Origin: Solirubrobacterales bacterium
GTDB taxonomy: Bacteria; Actinomycetota; Thermoleophilia; Solirubrobacterales; Solirubrobacteraceae
Direction of reading: 5' to 3'
NCBI GenBank assembly: GCA_027315115.1
Contig: DAHUYQ010000039.1
Span: forward strand, 51,377 to 115,376
DNA length: 64,000 bases
Part shown: positions 22,544-31,628 of the stretch, one piece after another
Layout: the number at the start of each line of letters is the position of its first letter
Numbering within the stretch: the stretch's first letter is position 1
The notes under the pieces: generated by a model
What the model saw: only the letters and a program-made list of their open reading frames with translations
Database searches by the model: none
Told to the model about the DNA's origin: nothing
Position numbers and translations under genes: made by a program

Positions 22544-24079
22544 ATGGAGAAGGTCGAGCAGCCGCAGGCCGCGCACCCGCAGCTCGCGCACCCGCCACAC
22601 CGGTGGCTGGTGAGAAGCCTGATAGGGCTCGCCACCGTCGTCGGCATCATCGCCATATTCGCCGTATGGGCGAATCGCCAGCTTCTGAACACCGACGGCT
22701 GGACGCAGACCAGCACCAAGCTGATCGAAAGCCCGCCGGTCCGCGAAGCGGTGTCCGGCTACGTCACCGACCAGATCTACGCCAACGTCGACGTCGCCGG
22801 CGAACTGCGCAGCGCGTTCCCCAGCCAGCTCAAGCCGCTGGCCGGTCCGGCGGCCGGCGCGCTGCGCAGCATCGTCCAGAAGGGCGTGAACCTGGCGCTG
22901 GAACGCCCGCTGGTGCAGGAACTGTGGCGCGGGGCCAACGAAGTCGCCCACGCGCAGTTCGTGAAGCTGGTCGAGAACAAAGGCGAAGTGGTCAAGCTGC
23001 CCGGCGGCGGCACCGTCGTGCTGGACCTGCGCCCGGTGCTGACCCAGGCGGCGGAACGGGTGGGCGTGCCGTCCTCGACGGTGGAAAAGATCCCCTCGAA
23101 TGTCGCCGAAGTCGAAGTGGTCAAATCCAAGCAGCTTCAGACGGTGCAGACCGCTGTGGGCGTGCTGCGCCACCTGGCGCTGGCGCTGCCGCTGGTGACG
23201 CTCCTGCTTTACGGGCTGGCGATCTACCTCGCGCGAGGGCGACGGCCCCGGATGCTGATCTCGATCGGGATCACGCTGATACTCGCCGGTGTGATCGTCC
23301 TGATCGCGCGTTCGCTGCTCGGCAAAGTCGTGGTCGAATCCCTGGCCACCACCGAAGCGGTGCGGCCGGCCGTCTCGGCGGTGTGGTCGATCGCGACCAG
23401 CATCCTGGTCGAGGTGGCGGGCGCCGTGATCTTCGTCGGCGTGCCGGTGGTGCTCGCGGGCCTGCTCTCCGGCCCCTCCCAGCCGGCGTACAACCTGCGC
23501 AGGGCGATGGCGCCCTACCTGCGCGACCGGCCCGGGATCGCCTTCGGCGCGATGGGTCTGCTGCTGGTGATCCTGATCGCTTGGGGACCGATCCCCGCGA
23601 CCCGCAACTGGCTTGGCATCCTGCTGATCATCGCGCTGGCGATGTTCGGGACGCAGATGCTGCGCAGGGAGACCGCGCTCGAGTTCCCCGACGCGCAGCC
23701 GCTGGGCTCGCTCGGGCTGCGCGAGCACATGACGGCGATGCGTGGCCATCTCTCGGGAGCGCAGAGCAGCCTGCGCTCGGAGGCGCGCGCCGCGCGGGCA
23801 CGCTGGCGTCGGGACGGGCCGCCGCCAGACGGTGGGACGGGCGGCGCGGCGGTGCCCGGACCAGGCGCGAGCGGAGGCGTCGCGCCCGGGCCCGGTGGCG
23901 CGCCCGGGCCCGGTGGCGCGCCCGCCGCGGCGGCCGCCGCGCCCGGCACCGCCATGGCGCCGAGCCGTGACCTGCCCGCGCAGCTTCAGCAGCTTGCCGC
24001 GCTTCACTCCGCGGGCGCGCTCACCGACGCGGAGTACGCGGCCGCCAAGCAGCGACTGATCGCGGGCGCCGGCGGCTGA
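22544..24079 (+). CDS. Membrane protein with C-terminal SHOCT motif
   Basis: A 511-residue protein. One N-terminal helix (about 25-45) precedes an extracytoplasmic domain (about 46-205) that is rich in short helices and Val. Four or more helices follow to about 385, then a cytoplasmic tail with a Gly/Pro/Ala-rich low-complexity region. The last 35 residues are a SHOCT motif (LQQLAALHSAGALTDAEYAAAKQRLI). This matches the SHOCT protein at 21.3-21.6 kb, suggesting that they could interact. No enzymatic motif was recognised. Confidence 0.8.
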   Translation: MEKVEQPQAAHPQLAHPPHRWLVRSLIGLATVVGIIAIFAVWANRQLLNTDGWTQTSTKLIESPPVREAVSGYVTDQIYANVDVAGELRSAFPSQLKPLAGPAAGALRSIVQKGVNLALERPLVQELWRGANEVAHAQFVKLVENKGEVVKLPGGGTVVLDLRPVLTQAAERVGVPSSTVEKIPSNVAEVEVVKSKQLQTVQTAVGVLRHLALALPLVTLLLYGLAIYLARGRRPRMLISIGITLILAGVIVLIARSLLGKVVVESLATTEAVRPAVSAVWSIATSILVEVAGAVIFVGVPVVLAGLLSGPSQPAYNLRRAMAPYLRDRPGIAFGAMGLLLVILIAWGPIPATRNWLGILLIIALAMFGTQMLRRETALEFPDAQPLGSLGLREHMTAMRGHLSGAQSSLRSEARAARARWRRDGPPPDGGTGGAAVPGPGASGGVAPGPGGAPGPGGAPAAAAAAPGTAMAPSRDLPAQLQQLAALHSAGALTDAEYAAAKQRLIAGAGG

Positions 24080-24131
24080 GCAGGCATTCTCGCGCCGCGT
24101 TCCGGGAGAGGGCGGTCTAGGATGCGCGTCG

Positions 24132-24689
24132 ATGCCGCCCAAGCAGCTCTTCTTCACCGACTCGGAGCAGGCCAACGCGCTGATCGCGACCGACCCGATG
24201 GCGCTGCTGATCGGCTTCGCGCTGGATCAGCAGGTCACGGTGCAGAAGGCGTTCTCGGGACCGCTGGCGCTCAAGGAGCGCCTCGGCGGCACCCTGGACC
24301 CGGAGGCGATCGCGGGCGCCGATCTGGAGGCGGTCTTCCGCGAGAAGCCCGCGATCCACCGCTTCCCCGGCTCGATGGCAAAGCGGGTGCACGACCTCGC
24401 CGTCCATGTGCAGGAGCGATACGACGGCGATGCCGGCCGGGTCTGGAAGGGCGTCCGCGGCTCCGAGCAGCTTCGCGCGAACCTCGAGGCTCTGCCCGGG
24501 TTCGGCGAGATGAAGGTCAAGTCGCTGGCCGCGGTGCTGGCCAACCGCTTCGGCGTGAAGGCCGCCCAGGCGCTGGCGCCGCCCCACCCCACCCTTGGCG
24601 ACGTCGACTCGGCTCAGGCGCTGGTCGACTACCAGGCCGCCAAGAAGGCGCACAAGGCGGAGTGGGCCAAGATGCGCGCCGCGGGCTGA
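24132..24689 (+). CDS. HhH-GPD-type base-excision repair protein
   Basis: A 185-residue protein with the actinobacterial small HhH-GPD pattern: an N-terminal helical region (DPMALLIGFALDQQVTVQKAFSGP) and a helix-hairpin-helix ALPGFGEMKVKSLAAVLANRFG near 120-140. It lacks the iron-sulfur cluster cysteines of Nth/MutY. It probably excises damaged bases, but the catalytic Lys/Asp assignment is not certain. Start at ATG 24132 follows a short spacer after the SHOCT membrane gene. Confidence 0.85.
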   Translation: MPPKQLFFTDSEQANALIATDPMALLIGFALDQQVTVQKAFSGPLALKERLGGTLDPEAIAGADLEAVFREKPAIHRFPGSMAKRVHDLAVHVQERYDGDAGRVWKGVRGSEQLRANLEALPGFGEMKVKSLAAVLANRFGVKAAQALAPPHPTLGDVDSAQALVDYQAAKKAHKAEWAKMRAAG

Positions 24690-24755
24690 GCCGAGCGCGC
24701 CGCCCGTGTGATCGGGCCGCGGGCCGAGCCGGCCGCACGAGGCCGCGCCCGGCGC

Positions 24756-25931
24756 TCAGGCCTCGAGCACGACGGCGAGGCCCTGTCCCACGCCGATGCA
24801 GATCGCCGCGAGTCCCGTGCCGCCGCCGCGGGAGCGCAGCTCATGGGCGAGCCGCCCGAGGATGCGCGCGCCGGAGGCCCCGAGCGGATGCCCGACGGCG
24901 ATCGCGCCACCGCGGATGTTCACCCTCTCGGGGTCGAGCTGCGGCCAGCCGGCGAGGCAGGCCAGGGATTGGGAGGCGAACGCCTCGTTGAGCTCCACGA
25001 CGTCTATCTGATCCCAGGTCAGTCCGGCGCGCGCGAGCGCCTTGTTGGCCGCCTCGACCGGCGCGATCCCGAAGACGTCGGGGTCCACGCCGTGCGCGGC
25101 GCGCGAGACGATGCGCGCCAGCGGATCGACGCCGAGCCGCCGCGAGGCCGCCTCGTCACCCACCAGCAGCATCGCGGCTCCGTCGTTGAGCGGCGAGCTG
25201 TTGCCGGCGCTCACGGTGCCGTCTTTGACGAACGCGGGCGGCAGCTTGGCCAGCTTCTCCAGGGAGGTGTCGGTGCGGATGCCCTCGTCGCGCTGGAGGT
25301 CAACGTCGGGGATCGGCACGACCTCCTTCATCACGCCCTCGTCGTAGGCCCTGGCCGCCAGCGTGTGGCTGCGCAGCGCGAACGCGTCCTGCGCCTCACG
25401 CGAGATCGAGTACATGCCGGCCAGCTTCTCGGCGCTTTCGCCGAGGCTGATCGTCCACTGTCCAGGCATCCGCGGGTTGACCATCCGCCAGCCCAGCGTG
25501 GTGGAGTGAAGCGCCTCCGGGCCGGCGGGGAAGCCCTTGGGTGGCTTCTGAAGGACCCAGGGGGCGCGCGTCATCGACTCCACGCCGCCGGCCACGAGAA
25601 TCGACGCGTCGCCTGCCTCGACCGCGCGCGCGGCCTGGATCGCAGCCTCCAGGCTGGAGCCGCAGAGCCTGTTGACCGTCACGCCGGTGATCGTGGTCGG
25701 CAGACCGGCGAGCAGCACGGCCATGCGTGCCACGTCGCGGTTCTCCTCCCCCGCGCCGTTGGCGTTGCCGAGGATCACGTCGTCGATCGCCTCGGGATCG
25801 AGCGACGGCACGCGGTCCAGCAGCGCGCGCAGCGCATGCGCCGCCAGGTCGTCGGGTCGCACGTGAGCCAGGGCGCCGGCGTAGCGCCCGAAGGGCGTGC
25901 GCACGGCCTCGTACACGTAGGCGTCGGTCAC
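24756..25931 (-). CDS. Acetyl-CoA acyltransferase (thiolase)
   Basis: A 391-residue thiolase of normal length starting from GTG. The nucleophile is Cys90 in VNRLCGSSLEA. The C-terminal active-site blocks are GGAIAVGHPLGASGAR (His near 347) and CIGVGQG (Cys near 377). It catalyses CoA-dependent cleavage of 3-ketoacyl-CoA in fatty-acid or aromatic catabolism, in the cytoplasm. The sequence resembles the FadA/PcaF group; which substrate is used cannot be decided. No hydratase or dehydrogenase partner is adjacent. Confidence 0.93.
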   Translation of the reverse strand: MTDAYVYEAVRTPFGRYAGALAHVRPDDLAAHALRALLDRVPSLDPEAIDDVILGNANGAGEENRDVARMAVLLAGLPTTITGVTVNRLCGSSLEAAIQAARAVEAGDASILVAGGVESMTRAPWVLQKPPKGFPAGPEALHSTTLGWRMVNPRMPGQWTISLGESAEKLAGMYSISREAQDAFALRSHTLAARAYDEGVMKEVVPIPDVDLQRDEGIRTDTSLEKLAKLPPAFVKDGTVSAGNSSPLNDGAAMLLVGDEAASRRLGVDPLARIVSRAAHGVDPDVFGIAPVEAANKALARAGLTWDQIDVVELNEAFASQSLACLAGWPQLDPERVNIRGGAIAVGHPLGASGARILGRLAHELRSRGGGTGLAAICIGVGQGLAVVLEA

Positions 25932-25968
25932 CGCGCGGGATTATCCCATCCGCGATCCGATCGGCCGC

Positions 25969-26041
25969 GCGCGCTCGGGCGGCCGCGCGCACAGCAGGCG
26001 CGCTCGGGCGGCCGCGCGCACAGCAGGCGCGCTCAGGCGGC
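25969..26041. repeat. 29-bp tandem repeat, two full copies plus a partial one
   Basis: Two identical 29-base units (25969-25997 and 25998-26026) and a diverged third start lie between the thiolase gene and the end of the LPG-synthase-like gene, slightly overlapping the latter's stop region. Confidence 0.85.
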
Positions 26042-27127
26042 TGAGCGCTCGGAGGATCTCTGCGCCGGCTCCCCCGCCAGCTCCGCGCAGATCGTCGCGG
26101 GCGCGTTGGAGCTGTTCAGCGAGCGCCGCAGGCCGATGAAGGCGATCGTGCCGAGGATCGCGGGCACGCCGAGCTGGAAGGCGCGGTAGGCAAGCGTGGC
26201 GGCCACCGCCTGTGAGACCGAGGCGCCGTAGAGCACGTAGGCGCCGATCAGCCCGCCGTCGGTGCCGCCCACCCCGCCAGGCAGTGGGATCAGACCGCCG
26301 AGCTGCCCGATCACGTACGCGAAGATCAGCGCGCCGAGCGGCAGCACCGGCCCGAACGCCGCGAAGGCGACCACCGCCGCCGCGATGTCGAAGGCCAGGT
26401 AGCCGACCGCGCCCAGGATCGCCTGCCAGCGCCCGGTGCGCAGCAGCCGGCCGGTGTCCGCGATCCCGTCTCCGACGATGATCGCGCCGAGCCGGAGCTT
26501 GCCGAGCAGCCCTCCCGTGGTCCTGGCGCGGTCCAGACGCCCGAGCAGCAGTGGCAGCGCAGCCGCGATCGCCGCGGAGATCAGTGCCAGCACGCTCATC
26601 GCCGCGGTCAGCGCGACCGGCACGTGGCCCGGAAAGACGCCGATCAGCAGCACCGGCCCCAGGATCGCCGCGGCGGCGAAGTTGGGGATGCTCGTGAGCA
26701 CGAAGAACGCGACGCTCCGACGCCCGATGTGCTCGGTGCTCATGCCACCCTGGCGCAGGGCCCAGGCTCCAAGCGCGAGCCCGCCGGCGCCGCCGGTGGG
26801 GATCAGCACGTTGACGGCCTGCTCGGCCATGCCCAGCCTGTAGCTGAAGCGCCAGCTCATGCCGGGACAGAAGACGTCCCGGAAGGCGACCACGTTTGAC
26901 AGGCAGGAGCAGAGCTTGAGCAGCAGGATCGACAGCAGCAGCCATGCGTCGGCCTGCGAGAAGCGAGCGCGCAGGGTGCCGAGGCCTGGCAGCGAGAGGA
27001 TCAGCGCCGCCACCAGCAGCAGCGGGATCGCGAGCAGGATCAGCCGCCGCAGCAGATGACGAGCGCTCAGCTCGTCGGGCATCCGCGCCGTGGAGGTCTG
27101 CTCATTGTGTGTGGTTGCGGACGTCAC
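26033..27127 (-). CDS. LPG-synthase-like (UPF0104) integral membrane protein
   Basis: A 364-residue polytopic protein with about eight hydrophobic segments. Family blocks seen: EQAVNVLIPTGGAGGLALGAW near 103-123 and QLGGLIPLPGGVGGTDGGLIGAYVL near 285-310. There is no aminoacyl-transfer domain. It probably moves or handles a lipid. The 3' end carries part of the 29-bp repeat. It is divergent from the carboxypeptidase gene. Confidence 0.9.
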   Translation of the reverse strand: MTSATTHNEQTSTARMPDELSARHLLRRLILLAIPLLLVAALILSLPGLGTLRARFSQADAWLLLSILLLKLCSCLSNVVAFRDVFCPGMSWRFSYRLGMAEQAVNVLIPTGGAGGLALGAWALRQGGMSTEHIGRRSVAFFVLTSIPNFAAAAILGPVLLIGVFPGHVPVALTAAMSVLALISAAIAAALPLLLGRLDRARTTGGLLGKLRLGAIIVGDGIADTGRLLRTGRWQAILGAVGYLAFDIAAAVVAFAAFGPVLPLGALIFAYVIGQLGGLIPLPGGVGGTDGGLIGAYVLYGASVSQAVAATLAYRAFQLGVPAILGTIAFIGLRRSLNSSNAPATICAELAGEPAQRSSERSAA

Positions 27128-27239
27128 AGGGCTCGAACTACCCTATCCCGCCGCGACACCTGCGCCACACGAAAGCCAAAACGCTTTGGTAGAGATCACC
27201 GGCGCGCGCGTCACGCGCCGTTCGCTAGCGTGGCTCGCG

Positions 27240-28499
27240 GTGGCGATACGCAGAGGGCTGGACGCAAGAGCACGATCCAGCCGGCAGGCACCCCGCCGGC
27301 CGCGCCCGCTTGCCTTCGCCGCGATCGCAGTGGCTCTGCTGGCGGCGATCCTGCTGCGAGCCGCGACCGAGAGCGTTCCGCCGATCGCCTTGCACCGCAC
27401 GCTGGCGGCCGAGGTCACCCTTCCAGGTCGCGCTCCCGCGCTGGCCTGGCCAAGCGAAGGCCAGGCCGCCGTCGAGGTGCAGGGCGTCGGGAGCCTCGGC
27501 GTCTCCGGCACGCAGACGCCGGCCCCGATCGCCAGCGTGGCCAAGGTGATGACCGCGTATCTGACGCTGCAAGAGCACCCTCTGGCCGCCGGCCGGCAGG
27601 GGTTCGTCATGACTGTGACCCCGGCACAGGCGGCCGAAGAGCGCCGCCGGGCCGCCCAAGATCAATCTGTCGTGCGGGTCAGAGCGGGCGAGCGTCTGAG
27701 CGAGCGCCAGGCGCTGGAGGCGCTGATGCTTCCCTCGGCCAACAACGTGGCGGCGATGCTCGCGACCTATGACGCGGGCGGCATCGAGGCTTTCGTGGCG
27801 CGGATGAACCGGCAGGCCAAGGCGCTCGGCATGCGCTCGACCACCTACACCGACCCGAGCGGCTTCAGGCACACGACCGTCTCGACCGCCGCCGACCAGC
27901 TCAAGCTCGCCCAGGTCGCGATGCGGAACCGCACCTTCGCTGCGATCGTCGACACGCGGTCCGCCACGCTGCCGGTCGCCGGTCGCGTCTACAACTACGA
28001 CGGCTTGCTCGGCGAGGACGGCTACGTCGGCATCAAGACGGGCTCAGACGAAGCGGCCGGCGGCTGCCTGCTCTTCGCCAAGCGGATCACGGTCGCGGGC
28101 CGCCGCCTGACGGTGCTGGGCGTAGTGCTCGGCCAGCAGGGCAGCGAACTGATCGAAGCCGGGCTGCTGGCCGCCAAGCGTCTGGGCAACTCGGCCGCCG
28201 CCGCGATCACGGTCAAGACGGCGGTTCCCGCCCGGGCCATCGTCGCCCTGGCCAGCTTCGCCGGTCACGCGCGCATACCGGTGGTCAGCGCGCACCCGCT
28301 GCGCCTGATCGGGTTCGCCGGTCAGCGCGTGCATGTCGCGCTGACCCTCGACCATGCCCCACGGCGGCTGCGCGCCGGCCAGTTTGCGGGCACCCTCAGC
28401 ATCGCGCAGCCAGGCGTCGGGCCGCCGAGCATTGCCGCGGTCGCCGGCGAAACCGTCGGCGGCCCGACGCTGGGCTGGCGGCTGTCGCACCTGCTCTGA
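27240..28499 (+). CDS. D-alanyl-D-alanine carboxypeptidase (PBP5-like serine peptidase)
   Basis: All three penicillin-binding motifs are present: SxxK as SVAK at 99-102 (numbering from GTG 27240), SxN as SAN at 166-168, and KTG at 266-268 in VGIKTGSDEAAGG. A basic N-terminus and hydrophobic segment (LAFAAIAVALLAAILL) form a signal anchor, so the enzyme acts on peptidoglycan outside the membrane. The frame is open from 27090, but starts before about 27186 would overlap the divergent membrane gene; TTG 27186 is an alternative. About 170 residues follow KTG and form an extra beta-rich domain. Confidence 0.9.
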   Translation: MAIRRGLDARARSSRQAPRRPRPLAFAAIAVALLAAILLRAATESVPPIALHRTLAAEVTLPGRAPALAWPSEGQAAVEVQGVGSLGVSGTQTPAPIASVAKVMTAYLTLQEHPLAAGRQGFVMTVTPAQAAEERRRAAQDQSVVRVRAGERLSERQALEALMLPSANNVAAMLATYDAGGIEAFVARMNRQAKALGMRSTTYTDPSGFRHTTVSTAADQLKLAQVAMRNRTFAAIVDTRSATLPVAGRVYNYDGLLGEDGYVGIKTGSDEAAGGCLLFAKRITVAGRRLTVLGVVLGQQGSELIEAGLLAAKRLGNSAAAAITVKTAVPARAIVALASFAGHARIPVVSAHPLRLIGFAGQRVHVALTLDHAPRRLRAGQFAGTLSIAQPGVGPPSIAAVAGETVGGPTLGWRLSHLL

Positions 28500-28615
28500 G
28501 GCCGCGCGGGTCCGGTGACGCCGCGGCGCGGCGGCGCCGCTTGGTGACGTCGCGTAGCACCGCCCACCCGGCAGCGCCGCCTTGCGCCGCGCCGGACCGG
28601 CGCGATAATGGGGGA

Positions 28616-29758
28616 ATGACGGCCAGTCGACGCACGGCCCTCACGCGACTCGGCGCGATCGGAATGGCGCTGCCGGCGCTGGCCGGCGCCGGCGCCCTCT
28701 CCGCCGGCGCTCCGTCCGCGCGCGCCCTCTCCGCGCGCGCCCTCTCCGCGCGCGCCTCCGCGCAGGCCGCGACCTCCAATCAGCGAGCCAGAACAGGCCG
28801 GCCGCGGCTGCGCCGTCCGATCACGATCCAGTGGGTTGGCGACATGGCCCTGAGCACCCAGCGCGGGCTACCGCCCGGCGGCCTTGCGCGGGCTCTCTCC
28901 CCCGTGCGGACGCTGCTTGGCCATGCGCAGATCACCGCCGGCAACCTCGAGGGCACCCTCTCCGTCGGCGGCACCTCCAAGTGCGGAGGCATCGGAGGCG
29001 AGGACTGCTTCGCCTTCCAGGCGCCGCCCTCGGTCGCCCCGGAACTGAGGTCGCTTGGCTTCGACCTGGTAAACCAGGCCAACAACCATTCGATGGACTA
29101 TGGCGCCTCCGGCCGCCGCCAGACGCTTGCGGCGCTGCGCAAGGCGGGCGTCGCGCAGACCGGCCTGCCCGGCGAGATCACGATCCTCCACGTCGCCGGC
29201 GAGCCCGTCGCGTTTCTCGGGTTCGCGCCCTACTCCTACGACGCGAGCCTCCTGGACATCCCCGCCGCCCAGGCGCTGGTCAGGCACGCGCGTCAAGAGG
29301 CGCCGATCGTGGTGGTGATCATCCACGCCGGCGCGGAGGGCGCCGGCCAGTTGCACACCCCCGCCGGCGCCCAGTACTACCTCGGCGAAGACCGCGGCAA
29401 CGTGCGCGCCTTCGCGCACGCGGTGATCCAGGCCGGCGCGTCGATCGTGCTCGGCTCCGGCCCGCATGTGATCCGCGGCGTGGAGCGCTATGGCGGCCGC
29501 CTGATCGCCTACTCGCTCAGCAACTTCGTCGGCTACCACACGCTCGCCGACGAGGGCGTGCTCTCCGAGAGCGCGATCCTGCGCGTCAGGCTGGGCGCCG
29601 GAGGCCGTGTGATAAGCGGCCGCTGGATTCCGATCAGGCTCATGCAGGGGCTGCCCCGACCCGATCCCAGCAACGCAAGCGCCAAGCTCGTTGCCCGGCT
29701 CTCGCGCGAAGACTTCCCGGACGGCCACTTCGCGATCAGGCCGAACGGGCGCTTCTGA
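28616..29758 (+). CDS. CapA-like secreted metallophosphatase-fold protein
   Basis: A 380-residue protein with a Tat-like signal: SRRTALTRLG, a hydrophobic stretch, then an Ala-Arg-rich repeat. CapA/PgsA blocks follow: VGDMALS, NLEGTLS, NQANNHSMDYG, IIHAGAEGA, GSGPHVIRGVE and YSLSNFVGY. In the usual family the last metal-site motifs read HWG and GHHPH. Here they are HAG and GSGPH, so metal binding may be altered. The frame extends to 28541, but ATG 28616 gives the signal peptide at the N-terminus. Role: probably cell-envelope polymer turnover or attachment. Confidence 0.88.
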   Translation: MTASRRTALTRLGAIGMALPALAGAGALSAGAPSARALSARALSARASAQAATSNQRARTGRPRLRRPITIQWVGDMALSTQRGLPPGGLARALSPVRTLLGHAQITAGNLEGTLSVGGTSKCGGIGGEDCFAFQAPPSVAPELRSLGFDLVNQANNHSMDYGASGRRQTLAALRKAGVAQTGLPGEITILHVAGEPVAFLGFAPYSYDASLLDIPAAQALVRHARQEAPIVVVIIHAGAEGAGQLHTPAGAQYYLGEDRGNVRAFAHAVIQAGASIVLGSGPHVIRGVERYGGRLIAYSLSNFVGYHTLADEGVLSESAILRVRLGAGGRVISGRWIPIRLMQGLPRPDPSNASAKLVARLSREDFPDGHFAIRPNGRF

Positions 29759-29801
29759 GTCTGCGCGCAGGCGGGACCATGATTTCGGTACGGTTCCACC
29801 A

Positions 29802-31628
29802 GTGAGGCAACGTAAGCTAGGGGGACACGTGATCGCCTGTGCCGCGACGCTGCTGGCCTTCGCATGCGCAGTGCCGCAGCATGCGTCGGCACGGCAGATC
29901 GTGACCGGGCAGGATCGCGCCGCCACGCATGCCTACCTGCAGGCGCGCTACGTCTACGACAAGGCTCAGCTTGCAAGCTCCAAGGAGTCCCACGCTGCGG
30001 TCGAAGCAGTAGGCAGCCGGCTAGCCGGCGAATGCCCCGGCGTCCTTGCCAAGGCGCCCAAGCCCGAAGAAGCGCTTGTGGCCAGACTCTCCGGCCGTCC
30101 GCTGCCACCGCATGCCCGGGGAGTGGCGGATCGCCAGACCCGTCAGCTCGCAGACCTGAGCTTTGAGCTCGAGCTGGCCGAGAACCAGGCTGCGCTGGGA
30201 CCGCTGAGGAGCGCGGCGGCAGAGTTCGCCCATACGGTGAGGGGGCTGCAGTGGAGCAACCGCGACCTCACGACCTACATGCACACCGACGCAGAAGGGA
30301 TCGAATGGGTGCTCGATGCCGCGCCGCCGAATGTGTGCGCGGACATGCGCTCGTGGGTGAGCAGCGGCTATTTGAGTCTGCCAGCGGCCACTCGGCAGAT
30401 CGAAAGCGAGCTGATGCCAACCCGGGAACGGATCGATCTCGTGTTCTTCAACCCCAATACTCACATTTCGACGAGCGCGTTCGAAGGCCCAGACGACAAG
30501 GCGCTCGCACGCCGGGTGGCACATCTGGAAACGACGATGACGCGCCGCTCAGAAGTGATGCGCACGCTCCGGACACGTATCGAGGGCGACCTGGGCCTGC
30601 TGAACGCCAGGCAGGTCGAAGAGCAAGAACGCATCCCCAAGGGATCTGTCCTGATCGCGCACGGCAAGACGCCACCCAATCGCAGCTACAAGGTTTGGGT
30701 GGAGCCCAAACGAGCGCGGTCGCACACCGGCTGCGTCAGGCTGCTCGTAGAAGAAGCGGTGCAAGCCCAGGACGGCACGATCAACAGCACGTCAGAAGAA
30801 TGCCTCTCGCGGGCGCATCCGCAGGCGCTGCGGACTGAATGCACGCCCCCGCACGAAATCACGATCTCGGCGGAGGTGCCTGACCGGGTGCGCCGTGTCG
30901 TGCTGGTGCTCAGCGACGGTCAGCAGATGGGCACCCCGGTCGCTCATGTGCCGGCGCGGCTCGGCGGACCCTTCGGCTTCTACTACACGCAGCTCCGAAC
31001 ACGCAAGCCGATCCCCGTCTCACTGCGCGAGATCGGCGCAGGCGGCCAGGTCCTGCGCACCCGGAGGCTGCACGTGACGGGGTATTGCCACAGTCAGCCG
31101 CTCCCTTCCCGCAAACACTTCGTCCCGGTCACTCGCGAGCTGGAGGCGGGAAGACTGTCCGGCGGCCCCGCCTTCGTTCTCATCGGCGAACGCAGCGGTC
31201 GCTCGGGGCGGAGCATCGAAATCCAACTGCGAGTCACCTCCGTGACGCCGGTCCCAGGCATCGACCCGCTCGGTCAGGAACCAGACCGGCTCACAGCGCC
31301 CCAGCAGGCCAACGCATCCAAGCCCTTCACGTGGAAGCTCAGCAGCGGCTGCTGGCCCCACCCTTACGCGATCCTCTTCGGACTCGTGCGCAATCCGGCC
31401 GACACCGTGCAAGCACGCACCGCCCACGGCCTCGTCACGCTGAGGCGCGCACCGTTGCCCACGGCCCTGCGCGCGGCGGGCGTGCTGACCTACGTCGCGC
31501 TCGCCGAAGCGCCCAGCGAAATCATCGTGGATGGCCCATCCGGCAAGGCGCTGCGCGTGGAAAGCCTCACCCGGCAGGCACGCGAAGCCAGCGAAGTCTG
31601 CGAAGGCGAAGCCGAACCCGCGGCCTGA
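29802..31628 (+). CDS. Large secreted protein of unknown function
   Basis: About 608 residues with a signal peptide (basic MRQRKLGG, then IACAATLLAFACAV, cleavage near QHASA). No transmembrane segment follows. The mature protein has a helical N-terminal region and a beta-rich C-terminal region with several Cys residues (for example CVRLLVEEA, EECLS, TECTPP, GYCHS, SGCWPHP). GTG 29802 is chosen because it gives a basic n-region; GTG 29829 has a closer AGGGGGA site. It ends directly against the convergent HAD gene. I do not recognise the family. Confidence 0.7.
   Translation: MRQRKLGGHVIACAATLLAFACAVPQHASARQIVTGQDRAATHAYLQARYVYDKAQLASSKESHAAVEAVGSRLAGECPGVLAKAPKPEEALVARLSGRPLPPHARGVADRQTRQLADLSFELELAENQAALGPLRSAAAEFAHTVRGLQWSNRDLTTYMHTDAEGIEWVLDAAPPNVCADMRSWVSSGYLSLPAATRQIESELMPTRERIDLVFFNPNTHISTSAFEGPDDKALARRVAHLETTMTRRSEVMRTLRTRIEGDLGLLNARQVEEQERIPKGSVLIAHGKTPPNRSYKVWVEPKRARSHTGCVRLLVEEAVQAQDGTINSTSEECLSRAHPQALRTECTPPHEITISAEVPDRVRRVVLVLSDGQQMGTPVAHVPARLGGPFGFYYTQLRTRKPIPVSLREIGAGGQVLRTRRLHVTGYCHSQPLPSRKHFVPVTRELEAGRLSGGPAFVLIGERSGRSGRSIEIQLRVTSVTPVPGIDPLGQEPDRLTAPQQANASKPFTWKLSSGCWPHPYAILFGLVRNPADTVQARTAHGLVTLRRAPLPTALRAAGVLTYVALAEAPSEIIVDGPSGKALRVESLTRQAREASEVCEGEAEPAA

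Noticed and set aside
22004..24175. 723-residue minus-strand frame
   Set aside because: Most of it is antisense to the SHOCT membrane protein and HhH-GPD genes; only its 3' part (22004-22429) is a real lipoprotein gene.
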